A stretch of 64,000 nt of DNA from Macrosoma leucophasiata (GCA_036365455.1 JAWQUS010000027.1:10868001-10932000), one strand, 5' to 3'; positions 32,723 through 44,999 are shown, counted from the stretch's first letter. Numbers and translations: made by a program. The notes: generated by a model from the letters alone, not told the origin.

Positions 32723-34589
32723 AAAAAATATGAAAGTAATTGGCCAATTGTCATTTGAACTCAAAAAAAACCCATAGTTTTTTGGCGCGAAACAGTAAAT
32801 GTCAATAGCGCTTGCGCGGCGTTATGAAAAACCATAGAATCGAGTGTGACCTGTATCCGCTAACATTTCACCAACAAAAGATCATAAAATTTAAAAATCT
32901 TTATTACTTTCGGTCGCCAGTGCCGCAGTTCACTGTTTATTCTATTTCCATTCATATCTAATTAACTAACTGCAGTGTTAAATTAAAAGGTGAAAGCAAT
33001 GTGATTCTGTGATTCCAGTACTGTTTCAGCTCACTATCGTAGTGATATTACTTTTTATTTGTTGTGAATATTAAAGTAATTCCCATTTATTCTGTTCAAT
33101 AATATCTTGTACTAATATACCAAGCTTGTCCCACTTTCTGCAAATGGCATGAACTTTATTTTTAACGTAGATTGCCATGTAAGAAATAGAATTCATGTCA
33201 TTTGTAAAATGTACGAACTGCGTCTTGAAGATGAAAATCTACAGACTGAAAACTATTGAACCAACTTTGTGATACTCTTATTGACAGAGCTTTATATTTT
33301 TTACCGCTTTACCTAAACGACTGAATCTTCTTCGAGATTTATTAAATATTGAAATCTTTTATGTTTAATCATAAAAATAATTTATTAAATAAATACATTT
33401 TGAAGAAAAAAGTATATAATTATACGTTGTTTTTTTCAAAATGTGTATGTTGTAAATGTTATTTTTTTTCTTTAACCAGGACCAATTTCGTAATTGCATA
33501 ATGAGAAACAATGCTACGCAAGCGCATGTATCCCAAGCTGGATCCTGTCTCCAGTATCATATAATTTCATACAATTTCTATTGACGTCATACACATTTGG
33601 TGTACACAGAGCTTCAACTATACCTACCAAATTTGGTTAATTTTTCGTCACAAATGTAACCTCATTAATCCGACAAGCTGTAAATATAGATGGTTTGTGT
33701 TCAGTCGGTTACAAGATCCATATCAAAGGGCTTATCGTTTATGTATCACGTCGAAATCAAACAAAGGGAACGATGTAATAATTCTTAAATACCAAACCAT
33801 CTAAAACTATAAAACACTAAGGCTGGGTTACATAATCTTAATGTAAAAAAAATATTAGTTAACCAGTTAAAATAAAAATTAGTTGGACCATTTGAAAATT
33901 GTTCAATGACGCCCTAACTTTAATTGCTAACCGTAACTGGCCAAACTGCGCTGGTTAATGTAAAAGTTAAACTTCATTATCAGTCAGATGGTGAGAGAAA
34001 CTGTCAATCCTGGTAACTTTAAACCAAAAATACGCTGATGCAATGCATTTCGCAGTCACTGTTAAAATAAATATTATTATTATTGTTAAATTTGACAAAT
34101 ACCATAACATCAATCATTACTGTGGTGGAACTGAACCTAAGAATAACCAACCGTGACAAAACTTTACTCGGCTCCTGTTGCGTGTTCGATGAAATCCTTT
34201 CTCGGCCCACCATAATAATACATCGCCACAAGGCATTATTTATCCTCTTACCACGTCGTAAGGTAGTACTTTGACCGAAAACTTATTTTCCGTCGGCAAA
34301 TGTTAGGATGCTATCTGTCACAAAGTACAAAATTAGGTTCTTGGTAACAGATACTAGACATGCCTTATTTCAAAGGAGTAGAGTTGACATTTGGGCAGAG
34401 TTTTGACTGTTAACCGGTAAAGCGAGTTGGTCAAAAAGATCGGGCCATGGTCCACCCACCACCCTCTGCCCAAACTCTACATGTTATTTACGTGTGAACA
34501 CAACACCGCCGAGGGTTCAATTTATCTGACCTACTGGGCCTCTAACTAATATAAAGCCCGAAATTGCTTGTACTCCTTCTACGGCGGTT
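32723..34589. other. Unassigned stretch
   Basis: AT rich, with an ATTATTATTATT run near 34072. 33822-34010 contains GGCTGGGTTACATAATCTTA and may be a decayed MITE, but no inverted partner was found. Confidence 0.4.
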
Positions 34590-34799
34590 CTTTTTTTCAG
34601 CTATGGAATGGGGAAAACAGAATGCATGAAAATTTGTCGGTTAAAATTTTTTTACGCAGGCTTTGCGTTCATTTTTATTCTTCTGATGATTTACGATAAT
34701 AAGCAAATAGAAAAAGATTATTACCGTATAACCATTTTTTACAATTTAATAATTATAGGTCTTATATGTACCTATATTTATAATCTAACATTTTTATAA
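34590..34799 (+). other. Splice-acceptor-like site and hydrophobic 63-codon frame (tentative)
   Basis: TTCTTTTTTTCAG ends at 34600 and looks like a 3' splice site. The frame from the ATG at 34608 runs to TAA at 34797-34799 and has two hydrophobic stretches (FFYAGFAFIFILLMIY; IFYNLIIIGLICTYIYNLTF). AT-rich DNA often yields such Phe/Ile/Tyr/Asn frames by chance, so a real terminal exon is unlikely but possible. Confidence 0.15.
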
Positions 34800-36902
34800 C
34801 AGCAAATAATATAAAAAAGTTTCTAAGTAGGCAACTCGAATTTGGCGCCAAACACAATGAACGCGTGTGCGTAAAAAGTAGGTAGGTACGTATACGAAAA
34901 CAGAGAGGGTGATCACGTTGAAAGTTTTCTCCGACCTACCCCAAAGCTTTGCTGATTATGTTACGTAGAAAATATATCTGAACTCTTTCCCTCTCTTTCG
35001 CTAAATTTAGTTAATCGGCAACAAAAAAAGTAAGTCGTGTTCAAATAAAAATTAGATATGATATCAACATAGATGGGGTGTAACCTCGCCTCAATACGAA
35101 GCGGGCAAGTGGCGGGCAGATTCACGGCTACAACCATTTTAGGGGACTCACCCCGAACTGAATGATGGACTGGAAATATTCCATAATATCAGAAGCGTCG
35201 TTACAATGCCTTAGCAGAATATTTTTCTTGGGTAGAAAGCCGATATTCCCCCAAGAGTTACGACATTTCAATTTGCCAAGGCGGGCGGAAAATGGAATTA
35301 CGATTGAAGCGAGAATACCCGAATGTCGCCGAGGGCGGCTGCTACGAGCCGACGGGAGCCGAGCGCACCCGATTATACCCGAGCACGTGACGCGCCCGCC
35401 GCACCAAGCCTTGTATTGATTAGATGCGGACCGCCCGATGCCATATAAATTAGGCCGCATAGAAAAACAGATTTAAGAAAATATTCCTATTAACTATTCA
35501 CATTAAAATTTAGTAAGGATTACTTCTATAATTATTTGAGCGGCACAGAGCGACCCACTTATTATTTAAACGAGCCGCTTCACACTGCCAGTACACGCTG
35601 CTGCGTACAGAACAACACTGGCTAGCCATTTTTCTTATTATTACCTATCGCTGGTCGTTGTAATTTTATTATGAAACTTAAAAATTTGAAGTTACGTTAT
35701 ATTTTGTCTTATCTACTGACAAATCCTAAATTTTAACAATCGAGATTCTCGCCAGGTATTCAATTTTTTTTTAATCTTTTAGATTATTTTCACTAATAAT
35801 TAATCTAAAAGCCTATTTGAAGTAAACCGACATCGCCATTCGGCGGTGAAATGTAGACGAATAAATATACATTACATTATTAACGAATGTTGGCCTCGTT
35901 TCTCGCTCTCTTTGTTCACAATTTTCTCTGTGGATTAATTGAAAATAAGTTTTCTCCTGTGATGTTTCAAGGTTCAAAATAATTTGTTGGGCGGAACATT
36001 TTGTTCCCGTTGATCGGACGCCCAAAACAATTGGATAAAGGACCTTGAGTTCGGGCTATTGAGTCGGGATTCGCGTGAGGCGGGTGCGATGGCACGTTTC
36101 ATGATTTGTGAGTTTATAGCAACGGTGAAGTGTCGGTGGTTAATGGTGGCAGGCGCGTGGCTCTCGCTGGCGACATATTGAAAAGGCTTTCCGCGAAAAA
36201 ATGTTGCAAGATACGAAAATATTAGTGAGTGACGAAGACACTCTATCGGATTTTTGAAGTTACACAGATATTGCTTTTTCCGTCGAATTCAGTTGACCTA
36301 CTTCCGCAACAGTTTTTTTTGGACAGCTATTTTTATCTTTATATTAAAGTCGTTGTGAAAAAAGCTAGTGTGGGCGTCAATGGCGTTTGTTTTGCCATTC
36401 AAAGGTCGAGAATTATTGTATTTCCTTGTGTGTTCTTGTAGGCGGATGATATGTAGGATGTTACTTTCATCTTTATACAATTATGGGAAACTTCTCATTT
36501 TTTATTAAAAGCAGCTTAGCAGCTTAGTGGCCACTGTAACATACAACACACATAATTTAGGTAGTATTATTACACATTCCCTGATTCAGGTACAAACTTT
36601 CCATATGAATTTTCATCGTTAGAAATTCTTAATCAATCATAAAAAATTGTCAGTAGGTACGATTTTTTTATTAGGTACATTAACTATGAACAATAACATG
36701 AATGGTCTAAAATACAATTTTATTACGTACTTCCACGTTAATTGCGGCGTTAATCAAAAATTATTTTATTTGTATTATATGTATCAACGTAGTACTGTAG
36801 GTAAGTTTGTTTTCCTCTTCATAACATGAAAAAGTGAAATGAAATGTAAGCATTTTGAAAAATAAAATAAAAATATAGAGAATACTTTCCAACTACTGTA
36901 CA
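34800..36902. other. Stretch with a GC-rich island, no supported gene
   Basis: 35100-35460 is GC rich, with CACGTGAC near 35384 and CATATAAATTAGG (TATA-like, 35444). The 110-codon minus-strand frame at 35128-35460 and the 85-codon plus-strand frame inside it show no known domain. 35880-36220 also carries GC-rich segments. It could include a promoter, but no transcript structure can be drawn. Confidence 0.35.
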
Positions 36903-37131
36903 ACGAAGACTAGCCTTCTGCGCAGGAGATATTATAGTGCACAAATATATGCGCAAACACTGGTGCACTCTCTATGCCCGCACTCCCATAGCCCGATGGG
37001 ACGGCAATCCGATACAACCGGAAAGGCAGGGAGCAGGATCGACGGGTTTACGTGCTCTCGAGGCACGAGCTTCTACTGGGAATTGCCTCACAGAAAATAC
37101 CCAATAGAACCGCTTGGACCGAGGCAGTATG
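36903..37131 (-). repeat. Single copy of another SINE-like repeat
   Basis: Blocks GCGCAAACACTGGTGCACTC, CGATGGGACGGCAATCCGA, GGAAAGGCAGGGAGCAGGAT, TTTACGTGCTCTCGAGGCAC and a final AACCGCTTGGACCGAGGCAG resemble a lepidopteran tRNA-derived repeat I know in this order. The last block, reversed, would be the tRNA-like head. No second copy in this window supports it. Confidence 0.5.
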
Positions 37132-37327
37132 TAAAATAATTAGATATTTCATGACCCGTAGTTAGATATTGCAAGACCAGATTTTTTTTTCGCTTTGACC
37201 GATATCGACTCACTCAAAACAACTCTACATATTAAAAATGAATGACCTATTCGTTTACGGTCAACAGTTATATTAAAACAATTATTGAACTATCAACATT
37301 TTTAAAATATCCTTACCAATATTTAAA

Positions 37328-37571
37328 ATAGCTGTTGCCCGCGGCTCCGCCATCATCAAATCTTGGCATCCCACAGTAACCTTTTTCGGGATAAAAAGTA
37401 TCCTGTAATCTAAGTCAGATAATACCCTATCTGCATAATAAATTTCATCAAAATCCGTTCAGTTGTTTCGGCGTGATTGACAGACAAACATCCTGTTATA
37501 GTAGGTAAATATATAAATATAAATCATAACACATCCAAACAAAGAAACTTTCACATTTGTAATATGAGTAT
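37328..37571 (-). mobile_element. Non-autonomous Helitron-like element, reverse
   Basis: The reverse strand reads ATTACAAATGTGAAAGTTTC, a diverged CTGTC region, ACTGAACGGATTTTGATGAA, and ends GGCGGAGCCGCGGGCAACAG then CTAT. The order matches 22878-23089 and 58008-58350; the final CTAG is changed. Confidence 0.65.
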
Positions 37572-37869
37572 GATACTAATTCCAGAGAAATATTACTAGA
37601 AATACTTACTCAAAGTAGGGACTTTGAGTACCGACACTGCTGCTACAGATGCGCAGGAGCAGTTGATCGTCACAAGGTCTCAAGGAATGGGGAACACTTT
37701 TTGTGACCGATTAATCTGATCACATTTATTCCAACATACTTATAAAATTAAACAAGAAAATTTCATGATTTTTAAAATTCTATCGTTGAGGATAGGCTGC
37801 ACCTTCTTCCAGAACACACTTAATTTATAGTTATTTTAGAATAATGAGTAACGGAACAGAAAATAGGTG
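37572..37869. other. Unassigned stretch
   Basis: Nothing recognisable. Confidence 0.5.
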
Positions 37870-38403
37870 GTATTTTTGTCACATATCCGCGACCCCACCG
37901 GCGGTTGCTCTTTGCCGAGCCCTCCTCGGAGCCTTCCAGCTCCGTCCAACGCTAGTGGCATGCGGAACACCTGCATACCAGCCAGCTCGGGACCTCTCCA
38001 TTCGGACGACGGACATCCCCATGTCCGACGCCCGAAGGTCCATGCCCCGACCACTCACAACACCAGGCGTCCCAAGACGCCCGGGCGGAAGGGCCACACA
38101 TTTCGGTCTCGGGAGAGCAGGAGTGTCAAAGTAATCGACTCTCAACCGCACCCCGCGGACCCACCATGTCCCTATCTGTCGTCGGGACCACCGTTAGGCG
38201 GCTATAGATAGGGTACAGGGTCAACGTACAGGCATACACCTCTACACCAGCCGTCTCCTCACCACAGCAGCGAGTGTTGGGCAGAGCCAAACGCCGCTTC
38301 CCTGCTGGGTTCCTCTTTGCTTCGCTAATGTGGGGACAACCACCGACAATTAAGCCCCTCCGCCACAACAAAGCGGAAACCGGGTTCTCTAGGCCAAGCA
38401 ATA
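37870..38403. repeat. GC-rich retroelement-like block, copy 2
   Basis: Matches the second half of 7563-8365 in the same orientation over about 500 bp, with several gaps, for example around GGGCGGAAGGGCCACACATT. The same frames are open in both (TPPA-A-CRALLGAFQL on plus). It lacks the upstream 300 bp of copy 1, so it is truncated. Confidence 0.6.
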
Positions 38404-39124
38404 CCGAATAGCTTCCTTATTATTATTAGATGTTTAATATCTACGATAGATTTTATATTCCAGCGTGGCATCGTCAGGTATTTGTAATAATATACCCACG
38501 GTTGTGTTATGTAATGCAAAGGTGAAACCCTTAAAAATCACGTCTCTAGTTTCCCAAAAAAAGTATAGGTAGGTACAATAAAACATAAGTCGTATCCATA
38601 CATTTGTCCCATATCAAAACATCTTTTGGTAATTCACCTCGCCATCCCTCGTTCGGGAGATTTAGATGGGACCCTGCCCTCTCCCCTGGGTGACCCATAG
38701 AGGAAAACCCGTTGTTTCTTAGACTCCCTTTCTCCTAAATATTCATTGCGTATAGTACAACTCTTGCCAAACAAAATCCGACCTTAACATTTATTAGGTT
38801 AAGTCGTAATTTAATCATTCTAAAAAAAACTTCAGGCGTTTAGAGATCAGTTATTTATTGACACCTTTTCAGGTACTTAGGGTTGGATCTTCGTGAAGAT
38901 ATAGTAAAGACTCGCGCCTGTTTTCTTACGAGGAATCCCCTACCACGAGTCTAGTTTAGTAAGCATCTACTATTGTAAAAGATGCATACAAAGATGTATG
39001 AACAAAGGTATATTATTGTACCTAAACAATATGCTTCTATTATATTACTCCTATTTTGTACTGACTGTCCACTGTCAATGACTTACTGAGAGCGAAATCC
39101 AGTCCATATCTTTTGTTTTAAAGT
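38404..39124. other. Unassigned stretch
   Basis: A small GC-rich patch at 38637-38712 (CATCCCTCGTTCGGGAGATT). No gene or repeat assignment. Confidence 0.4.
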
Positions 39125-39415
39125 GTTTTTTTTTTGTAATGGATGTGGCAAACAAGCATGTAGTTCACATCGATGTCAAGTGATTACCTATATATGGCCT
39201 ATAGATACCCACACAAAGACGAAAGTCAAAATGCAGATGCGTTACTACTCCTGAGGCCTAAGGTGTTATGCCTGTGGGCCGAAAATTACAGGGCCGTACA
39301 TTACCACCTGACCGGAACATGATAGTGCCGAACACTACCATTTAGCGGCAAGTACATATATTAAGTAATGCGGTGGTGCCTATTCCCGCGAGCTCCGTCA
39401 CTAGAGCTCTATCAA
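39125..39415 (-). repeat. Repeat family A, full length, reverse
   Basis: Complete reverse copy from TTTGTAATGGATGTGGCAAAC to GTCACTAGAGCTCTATCAAG. Confidence 0.9.
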
Positions 39416-39596
39416 GTTTTAATAACTTTTGTCTTTCGTCGGGCCATTCCCATGCCAAAATATAACAAATATAAAATAATGGATAAACAATCAGACCCCA
39501 CAATTAATTTCTGACTTAGAGTCAAAACTACTCGGCCCCTAAAAACCATGGATCTCAGTGCCGGGCCAGGTGGACTTTGTTCGCCTTTTACAAGAC

Positions 39597-39884
39597 AAGA
39601 TGTCATATCGCGGAACTACTAATAATCATCATCCCTCCCTCTGCACGTGAAGTGTAACAGAGAAAGGGGATGGTTCGGGGGTCGAGGTGTAGCCCTCCTT
39701 CCCCGGGCCACTCGCTGAGGGGGGCCATTCATTTTTTTTTGTTTTTTGTCCTTTTTTTTCCCTTATTTTATGGCTTTTTTTGTGTTTTTATTGTTTTTTT
39801 TTAAATATTTTTTCTTAAAATTTAAATGTTTTTTTTTAAGGGCTTATATCGAGGAAGGAATGACCTTCTGCGATATGACATCTT
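39597..39884 (-). mobile_element. Jockey-like LINE 3' UTR fragment between 15-bp inverted repeats
   Basis: 39625-39725 matches the 3' end of the jockey-like element at 52340 (CATCATCCCTCCCTC, GGGGATGGTTCGGGGGTCGAG, CCTCCTTCCCCGGGCC, CTCGCTGAGG), followed by T-rich DNA that is A-rich on the element strand. The whole is bounded by AAGATGTCATATCGC (39597-39611), exactly inverted at 39870-39884. No coding part remains. The inverted repeats are unexpected for a LINE insertion. Confidence 0.7.
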
Positions 39885-40704
39885 ATCTATCTGCGCAAGA
39901 GTCTGGTATAGCAGCACATTAGTCGAGCGGATTTCTTCTTCTTTGAATTACTAATCTAAATTAAATTTATATAAATTACGTGTCATTTGTTTGTCTGCGA
40001 TGGACTCCTAAACTACTAAACATATTTTAATTAAACTTTGCACACCGTATGCAGATTGATCCAACTTGACAGATAAGATCGCCTACATCTCAACTTGTAA
40101 TCGCAATATTATTTTACTATAAATATAAATAAAAAATAAATCTTAAAATTACCAATTTGTATTATACTAAATTCATTTGTAATGTTGAAGGCGTGATGAA
40201 TAAATGCCAAGAATTCATTAACTACAAGTTTTTCAGCATTCATAGCGGCAAAGTGCATCAGTTATAGCCGCACAATTTGCGAAATAATAATATTTCGTGT
40301 AGTGTGGCACGACCGTATTCAAGTTACAGTTAGTTTAAATTAAGTGTGAGAACCAATAGTAGTGGTTTTGTAGTAATCTACTAATGTAAAATGGTCGTTT
40401 ATCATTACGTAGCAAATTATATCTAGAATTGTTTTTAATATAATCGATCTTACTCGCTATTTAAATTTTGGGGTCAGTTTTATTTGCGCATCACGTATAT
40501 TATTTATTTTATAATTTATAAAATAAATAGAGCGCGGGTTATACCTACTGTAAAAATAGAAAAAAATAGTGAAACTATACCGAAATTTTTCGACAAAAGT
40601 AAAAAAAAAATATAATGAACTTTCTGGCCGACTTATATTTTCAACATCGTATAACTATACTCTACGTAAAAAACGAAATAATTCTACCAACTGTCAATAT
40701 AATA
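39885..40704. other. Unassigned AT-rich stretch with a palindrome
   Basis: 40501-40529 is a 14-bp-arm palindrome (TATTTATTTTATAA, one base, and its inverse). No gene up to the mariner TA target. Confidence 0.5.
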
Positions 40705-41986
40705 GGTTGGGGAAAAAGTCCTTTCGCATTATAGTATGTATGAACTTGTAATAAAATCTCTTTGGCTGTTGTATTTGTATCTGGCTGGTTTTGGTATCAT
40801 TGAAAGTTAAAATTTTAAAGAACATAATTCCAAATTCAAATTAGGCAAATGTGTGATTTTCATTTGTTTTTCGTACTGTCAAGATGAGTGAATCTAATGA
40901 AGAAATTCGATACATTTTAAAATTTTACTACAAAAAAGGTAAAAATGCAACGCGAGCCGCGACAAAAATTTGCGATGTTTATGGACCTAGTGCAGTGTCT
41001 GTGAGAGTAGCACAAATTTGGTTTAAGCGTTTTCAATCCGGAAATTTTGATGTCAAAGATGTACCTCGCTCTGGTCGCCCTATTATGGATAAATTGGATG
41101 CCATTTTTGAAAAAGTGGAGCAAGATCGACATATCAGTAGTTACGACGAACTGAGAATTGAAGAACTGAGAATTGATCACAAAACAGTTTTGGCGCATTT
41201 GAAAAAAGCTGGGTACAAAAAAAAGCTTGATATTTGGGTACCTCACGAGCTCACTGAAACAAACCTAATGAACCGTGTACTCATTTGTGATTCTTTATTA
41301 CGACGTAATGAAACCGAATCATTTTTGAAGAAGCTGATAACTGGTAATGAAAAGTCGATCACGTACGACAAGAACGTGCGAAAAAGGTCGTGGTCAAAGG
41401 CCGGTCAGGCTTCACAGACTGTGGCGAAACCCGGGTTAACTCGCAATAAGGTGATGTTGTGTGTGGTGGGATTGGAAGGGCATTATTCATTATGCGCTAT
41501 TACTACCAGGCAGGACTATCGATTCTGAACTCTACTGGGAACAACTGATGAGATTAAAGCAAGAAGTTGAGAGAAAGCGGCCGGAATTGATCAACAGAAG
41601 GGGTGTGGTGTTTCATCATGATAACGCTAGACCTCACACATCTATAGCCACTCAGCAAAAATTAAGAGAGTTTGGCTGGGAGGTGTTAATGCATCCGCCG
41701 TATAGTCCTGACCTTTCACCTTTAGATTTCCACCTGTTTCGGTCTCTTCAGAATTCTTTATGCAATGTTAGGTTAACATCACGAGAGGACTGCTAAATCC
41801 ACTTGTCGCGGTATTTTGATGAGAAGTCCCAAAATTTTTAAAGCAATGGGATCATGTCCCTACCTACAAGATGGCAAAAGGTTATCGAACAAAATGGTAC
41901 ATACATACTTTAGTTAAATTTAAATAAACTATATTAAAAAATGTTTGAATTATCTTAAAAAATGCGAAGAAACTTTTGCCCCAACC
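40705..41986 (+). mobile_element. Mariner transposon copy 3 (both ends present)
   Basis: 1282 bp between TA at 40703-40704 and 41987-41988. The 5' end GGTTGGGGAAAAAGTC and the inverted 3' end GGTTGGGGCAAAAGTT agree with two mismatches in 16. It carries a broken transposase. The terminal repeats could still be recognised in trans. Confidence 0.94.
40884..41913 (+). pseudogene. Mariner transposase, copy 3, inactivated with catalytic Asp lost
   Basis: ATG at 40884 opens the longest transposase frame of the three (214 codons). The N-terminal DNA-binding region is intact apart from a local repetition DELRIEELRID near 41147-41176. The first catalytic Asp is Asn (TGNEKSIT), and Ser replaces the Trp seen in copy 2. 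A 2-bp loss in a GT run near 41461 shifts the frame. TAA stops lie at 41794-41796 (CAA in the other copies) and 41839-41841. HHDNARPHTS remains, and the third Asp is in SPLDFHLF. An intact N-terminal half could in principle still bind ends. Confidence 0.93.
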
Positions 41987-42092
41987 TAATATACGGAATG
42001 TACAAAATTTATTTTTTTATTAAAGTTTAAATATTGATTTTATTTAGATTTATAAAAGGAAAGAAGTATAATTAATAGGTACCTATAGTGAA

Positions 42093-42382
42093 CTTTTACT
42101 GGTGGTAGAGCTCCAGTGACGTAGCTCGCGGCCGCGCCGGCACCACCGCATTACCTAATATACTTGCCGCCAAATGGTATTGTTCAGCACTATCGTGTTC
42201 CGGTCAGGTGGTAATATACGGCCCTGTAATTTCCGGCACAGAGGCATAACACCTAAGGCCTCAGGAGTGGCAACGCATCTGCATTTTGACGTCTAGTCAT
42301 TGGGTGGGTATCTATAGGCTGCAGTCATCACTTAACATCAATGTGAACTGCAAGCTTGTTTGCCACTTTTATTACATAAAAA
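42093..42382 (+). repeat. Repeat family A, full length
   Basis: Complete copy from TTTTACTGGTGGTAGAGCTC to TTTTATTACATAAAAAACAA, starting about 100 bp after mariner copy 3. Confidence 0.9.
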
Positions 42383-42447
42383 ACAATTGTGAATATGTAT
42401 TGTTGGCTGTATCCCATCTGGCCCGGCACGCTTGTTCACTTTGTAAG

Positions 42448-42709
42448 CAAATAATAATAAAATAATAATAATGCCAACCCTTAATACGTCCCACTGCTGG
42501 GCACGAGTCTCTCCCCTTCTTTATAGGAGGCCTGGAGCTTACTCCACCACGCTGCTCCAGTGTGGGTTGGTGGAGATACGGGTTAGTGGCCAACCCGGGA
42601 TCGACGGCTTAACGTACCCTCCGAAGCACGGAAACGCGCATTTTGATTTGTTACTAGCGGTCACCCATCACACACCCCACCGCGCCCGTGACACATAACC
42701 GAGTAGATA
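42448..42709 (-). repeat. SINE-5S, short form, 5' truncated, reverse
   Basis: The minus strand begins inside the 5S-like head (CTACTCGGTTA), retains GGGCGCGGT and GATGGGTGACCGCTAGT, then the body and the tail GTGCCCAGCAGTGGGACGTA ending in ATTATTATT. About 80 bp of the body present in the copies at 47059 and 57048 are missing. Confidence 0.85.
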
Positions 42710-43012
42710 ATATGTATGTATGTATCTTCACGCCAGGTCCCTAACGGGGTAAGCAGAGAGTATGGAGCGCCAGACATCCCGGCCCAGACAAAACTCCCGT
42801 GCCTAATCTACATTAATCATGCACGCCGATTCCTAAGACTTTTGACACCACCATCAAACAGTGCTCGACCTATTTGATCATGGTAGATCAGTCTTGTTCT
42901 GCCCGGCCCTCTGCAGCCATCCACATTCGCATTGTATATCTGTTTAATCATTCGTTCATTCGATATTTCTTCCATATGCCCGAACCGTAGATAATATCTA
43001 GTTTTAAATATA
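42710..43012 (-). pseudogene. LINE (family H) C-terminal coding relic and 3' tail
   Basis: The minus-strand frame from about 43012 to TGA at 42817-42819 reads LRFGHMEEISNERMIKQIYN ... GRTRLIYHDQIGRAL ... KSLRNRRA. This is the C-terminal tail of a non-LTR reverse transcriptase, downstream of the RT domain. The stop comes early relative to 58706-58837. The homologous 3' part continues to GGACCTGGCGTGAAGATACA and a TACA-type tail. Clade not assigned. Confidence 0.7.
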
Positions 43013-44999
43013 ATAACTATAGTGATTTACAAAACACAAGCAACCTCGCCGCTGAGTCCACTCCCACGCCGCTACCTCTTGCCGTTCTGCGTCGTGAAAG
43101 TCGTAGTGTCATGCTTAGTACATTTTGTTTCCCGAATTTTCCGCCGCTCGCGCTCTTGCGATTCGCTCGGAAAAACAGTTCGCGTTTTCGCTATGAGCGG
43201 CGTCTCATGGTGTACTTCAAACATTTCGATAATTTTGATTTTAACGCTCGCCACCCCACTTCCAGCCGCCGGTCACAACGGCAAAATTATGAACGCAGGG
43301 TTTAACATAATTAATTATTTCTTCATAAACCGAGAATGCCATAGGTAGTCCTACATCTATCCTAATATTGCGACAAAAATGAGATAGGTACTTAGTCGCC
43401 TCGTCGCCGTGAATAAGCGCAAACTCTCGGGGGGGATGTTCCTAGATGAAACATAGGTAAGCATTGATTTAGACTAAAGAAATATATATTTATTAAAGTT
43501 ACATATTTGTTTTCTTTAATTATTTTACAAGATCACTTCCTAACTTGTGTATATTTAAGTGCAAGGCTCGCCAACGAAACCACGTACGTAAAAAGTATAT
43601 GCGAAACGACATTATTACGGTAATGACGACAAATATACACGCATCAACATATCCGCGTCATATTACTTCGCAAAAAGCTGGATGTTGCCCGTTATAAAAA
43701 TGTAGGATCTAGGGAAAAGATCATGCTCGCCCGGAGTGGGGTGGAGAGGGTGGACCCCTTCTGATTTATGGCAAAATGTCGAGAGGCGAACCGCGCGTAC
43801 GGCGAGCTCGCTTTTTGTCATTAACTGATTTTTATTCTATTTCCTCTTGTGTGCCAACGTGTGTTTATCGAAGCAATGTACTTATAGGTATGTGAAACAT
43901 GATTTTTATATACCTAGAACATGGTCTTTTAAAATCTATTCATAACAATAAAATTGTAGAGCTTTCAGTGCCACTACAGAAATCTTTACATTTGTTCATG
44001 ACGTAATATCTCTTCAGGAAACTAGATGTCTCTGCACGGCTAAAACTATATTCCTACTATATTGTTTAAATTTCAATGTCAAAACTACTTGTAATTGGTA
44101 CTTTTACGGGATATTTTAATTATCATGACTGCAATATGTTAATTAAAGTGTTGATATATTTATATATGCAAAATCGCAAATTCTGCAAAATAACATTTAT
44201 TTTATGTGTTCATTTCGATGTTGTGCCTAGCAGAGTCACCTGTTGTCGAGTAGCATTATACACTTTCATTTATTATTTTTTAAAACGTATTGTGGGTTAT
44301 ATTGAGCAGGAAATATTAAATTTACACTAAAAATATAATTTAATACTATCCCTCACATAGACAACAATAATAATAATAGGTATTGATGTTTTAATACTTC
44401 ACCCAACGCAGTCCGTATAACGCCATCTAGTGCCTGATTGCATTTACGTTTATGGTTCAACAAAGTTCATAGAACGGTACTCAGTCAGGTAGGTGATTCT
44501 AGGATTGCGAGGAACATTTTAGTTATAGAATTTTGCGGTAGATGACACTTAGCTTTTACTAACAATTTACACAACACTAAACTTGTAGGTGCTACATTAT
44601 CATCCAATCGGAACACGATCTCTCTGCAGCTCTACCGTCATAAAGCTTGCCTTCTAGCCATTATAATGACGTACCTATTGTATATGCATATGAAGAGTCT
44701 GTTTTTGAATGTCCGTGACGAATATAATAAGATATTTAATAATATTTGTATTAAATCTAAGGTTTTAACAAAAGAGCAACACGCTGAGTTTGTTGGGTAG
44801 CGGTGTTCTTCTCAGTAGTGCCTGCACTTGGAACTCTGCTAAGTGAATGACTATGATTATGACGAACAGATTTTTAATTTTCTTCTATGAAGGAATTGAA
44901 AAATTTGATGATTCACGTATCGGTTAAATATTATTAATAAATTTGTATTTATTAATACCTATTGGATTATTATTATTAGAAGTCATTCTCTCTAGGAAG
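43013..44999. other. Unassigned stretch
   Basis: 43050-43260 is GC rich, with overlapping short frames on both strands and no recognisable domain. CGCCATCTAGTG at 44423 is a common repeat-associated motif. No gene supported. Confidence 0.4.

Noticed and set aside
33822..34010. Second MITE of the GGTTGCACCAA type
   Set aside because: Only the left-end-like GGCTGGGTTACATAATC was found, with no inverted partner.
35128..35460. 110-codon minus-strand frame with an ATG, ending near a GGGTGAGT donor-like site
   Set aside because: No recognisable domain, Arg/Ser/Pro content expected from GC-rich DNA, and an overlapping open frame on the other strand. Not called a gene.
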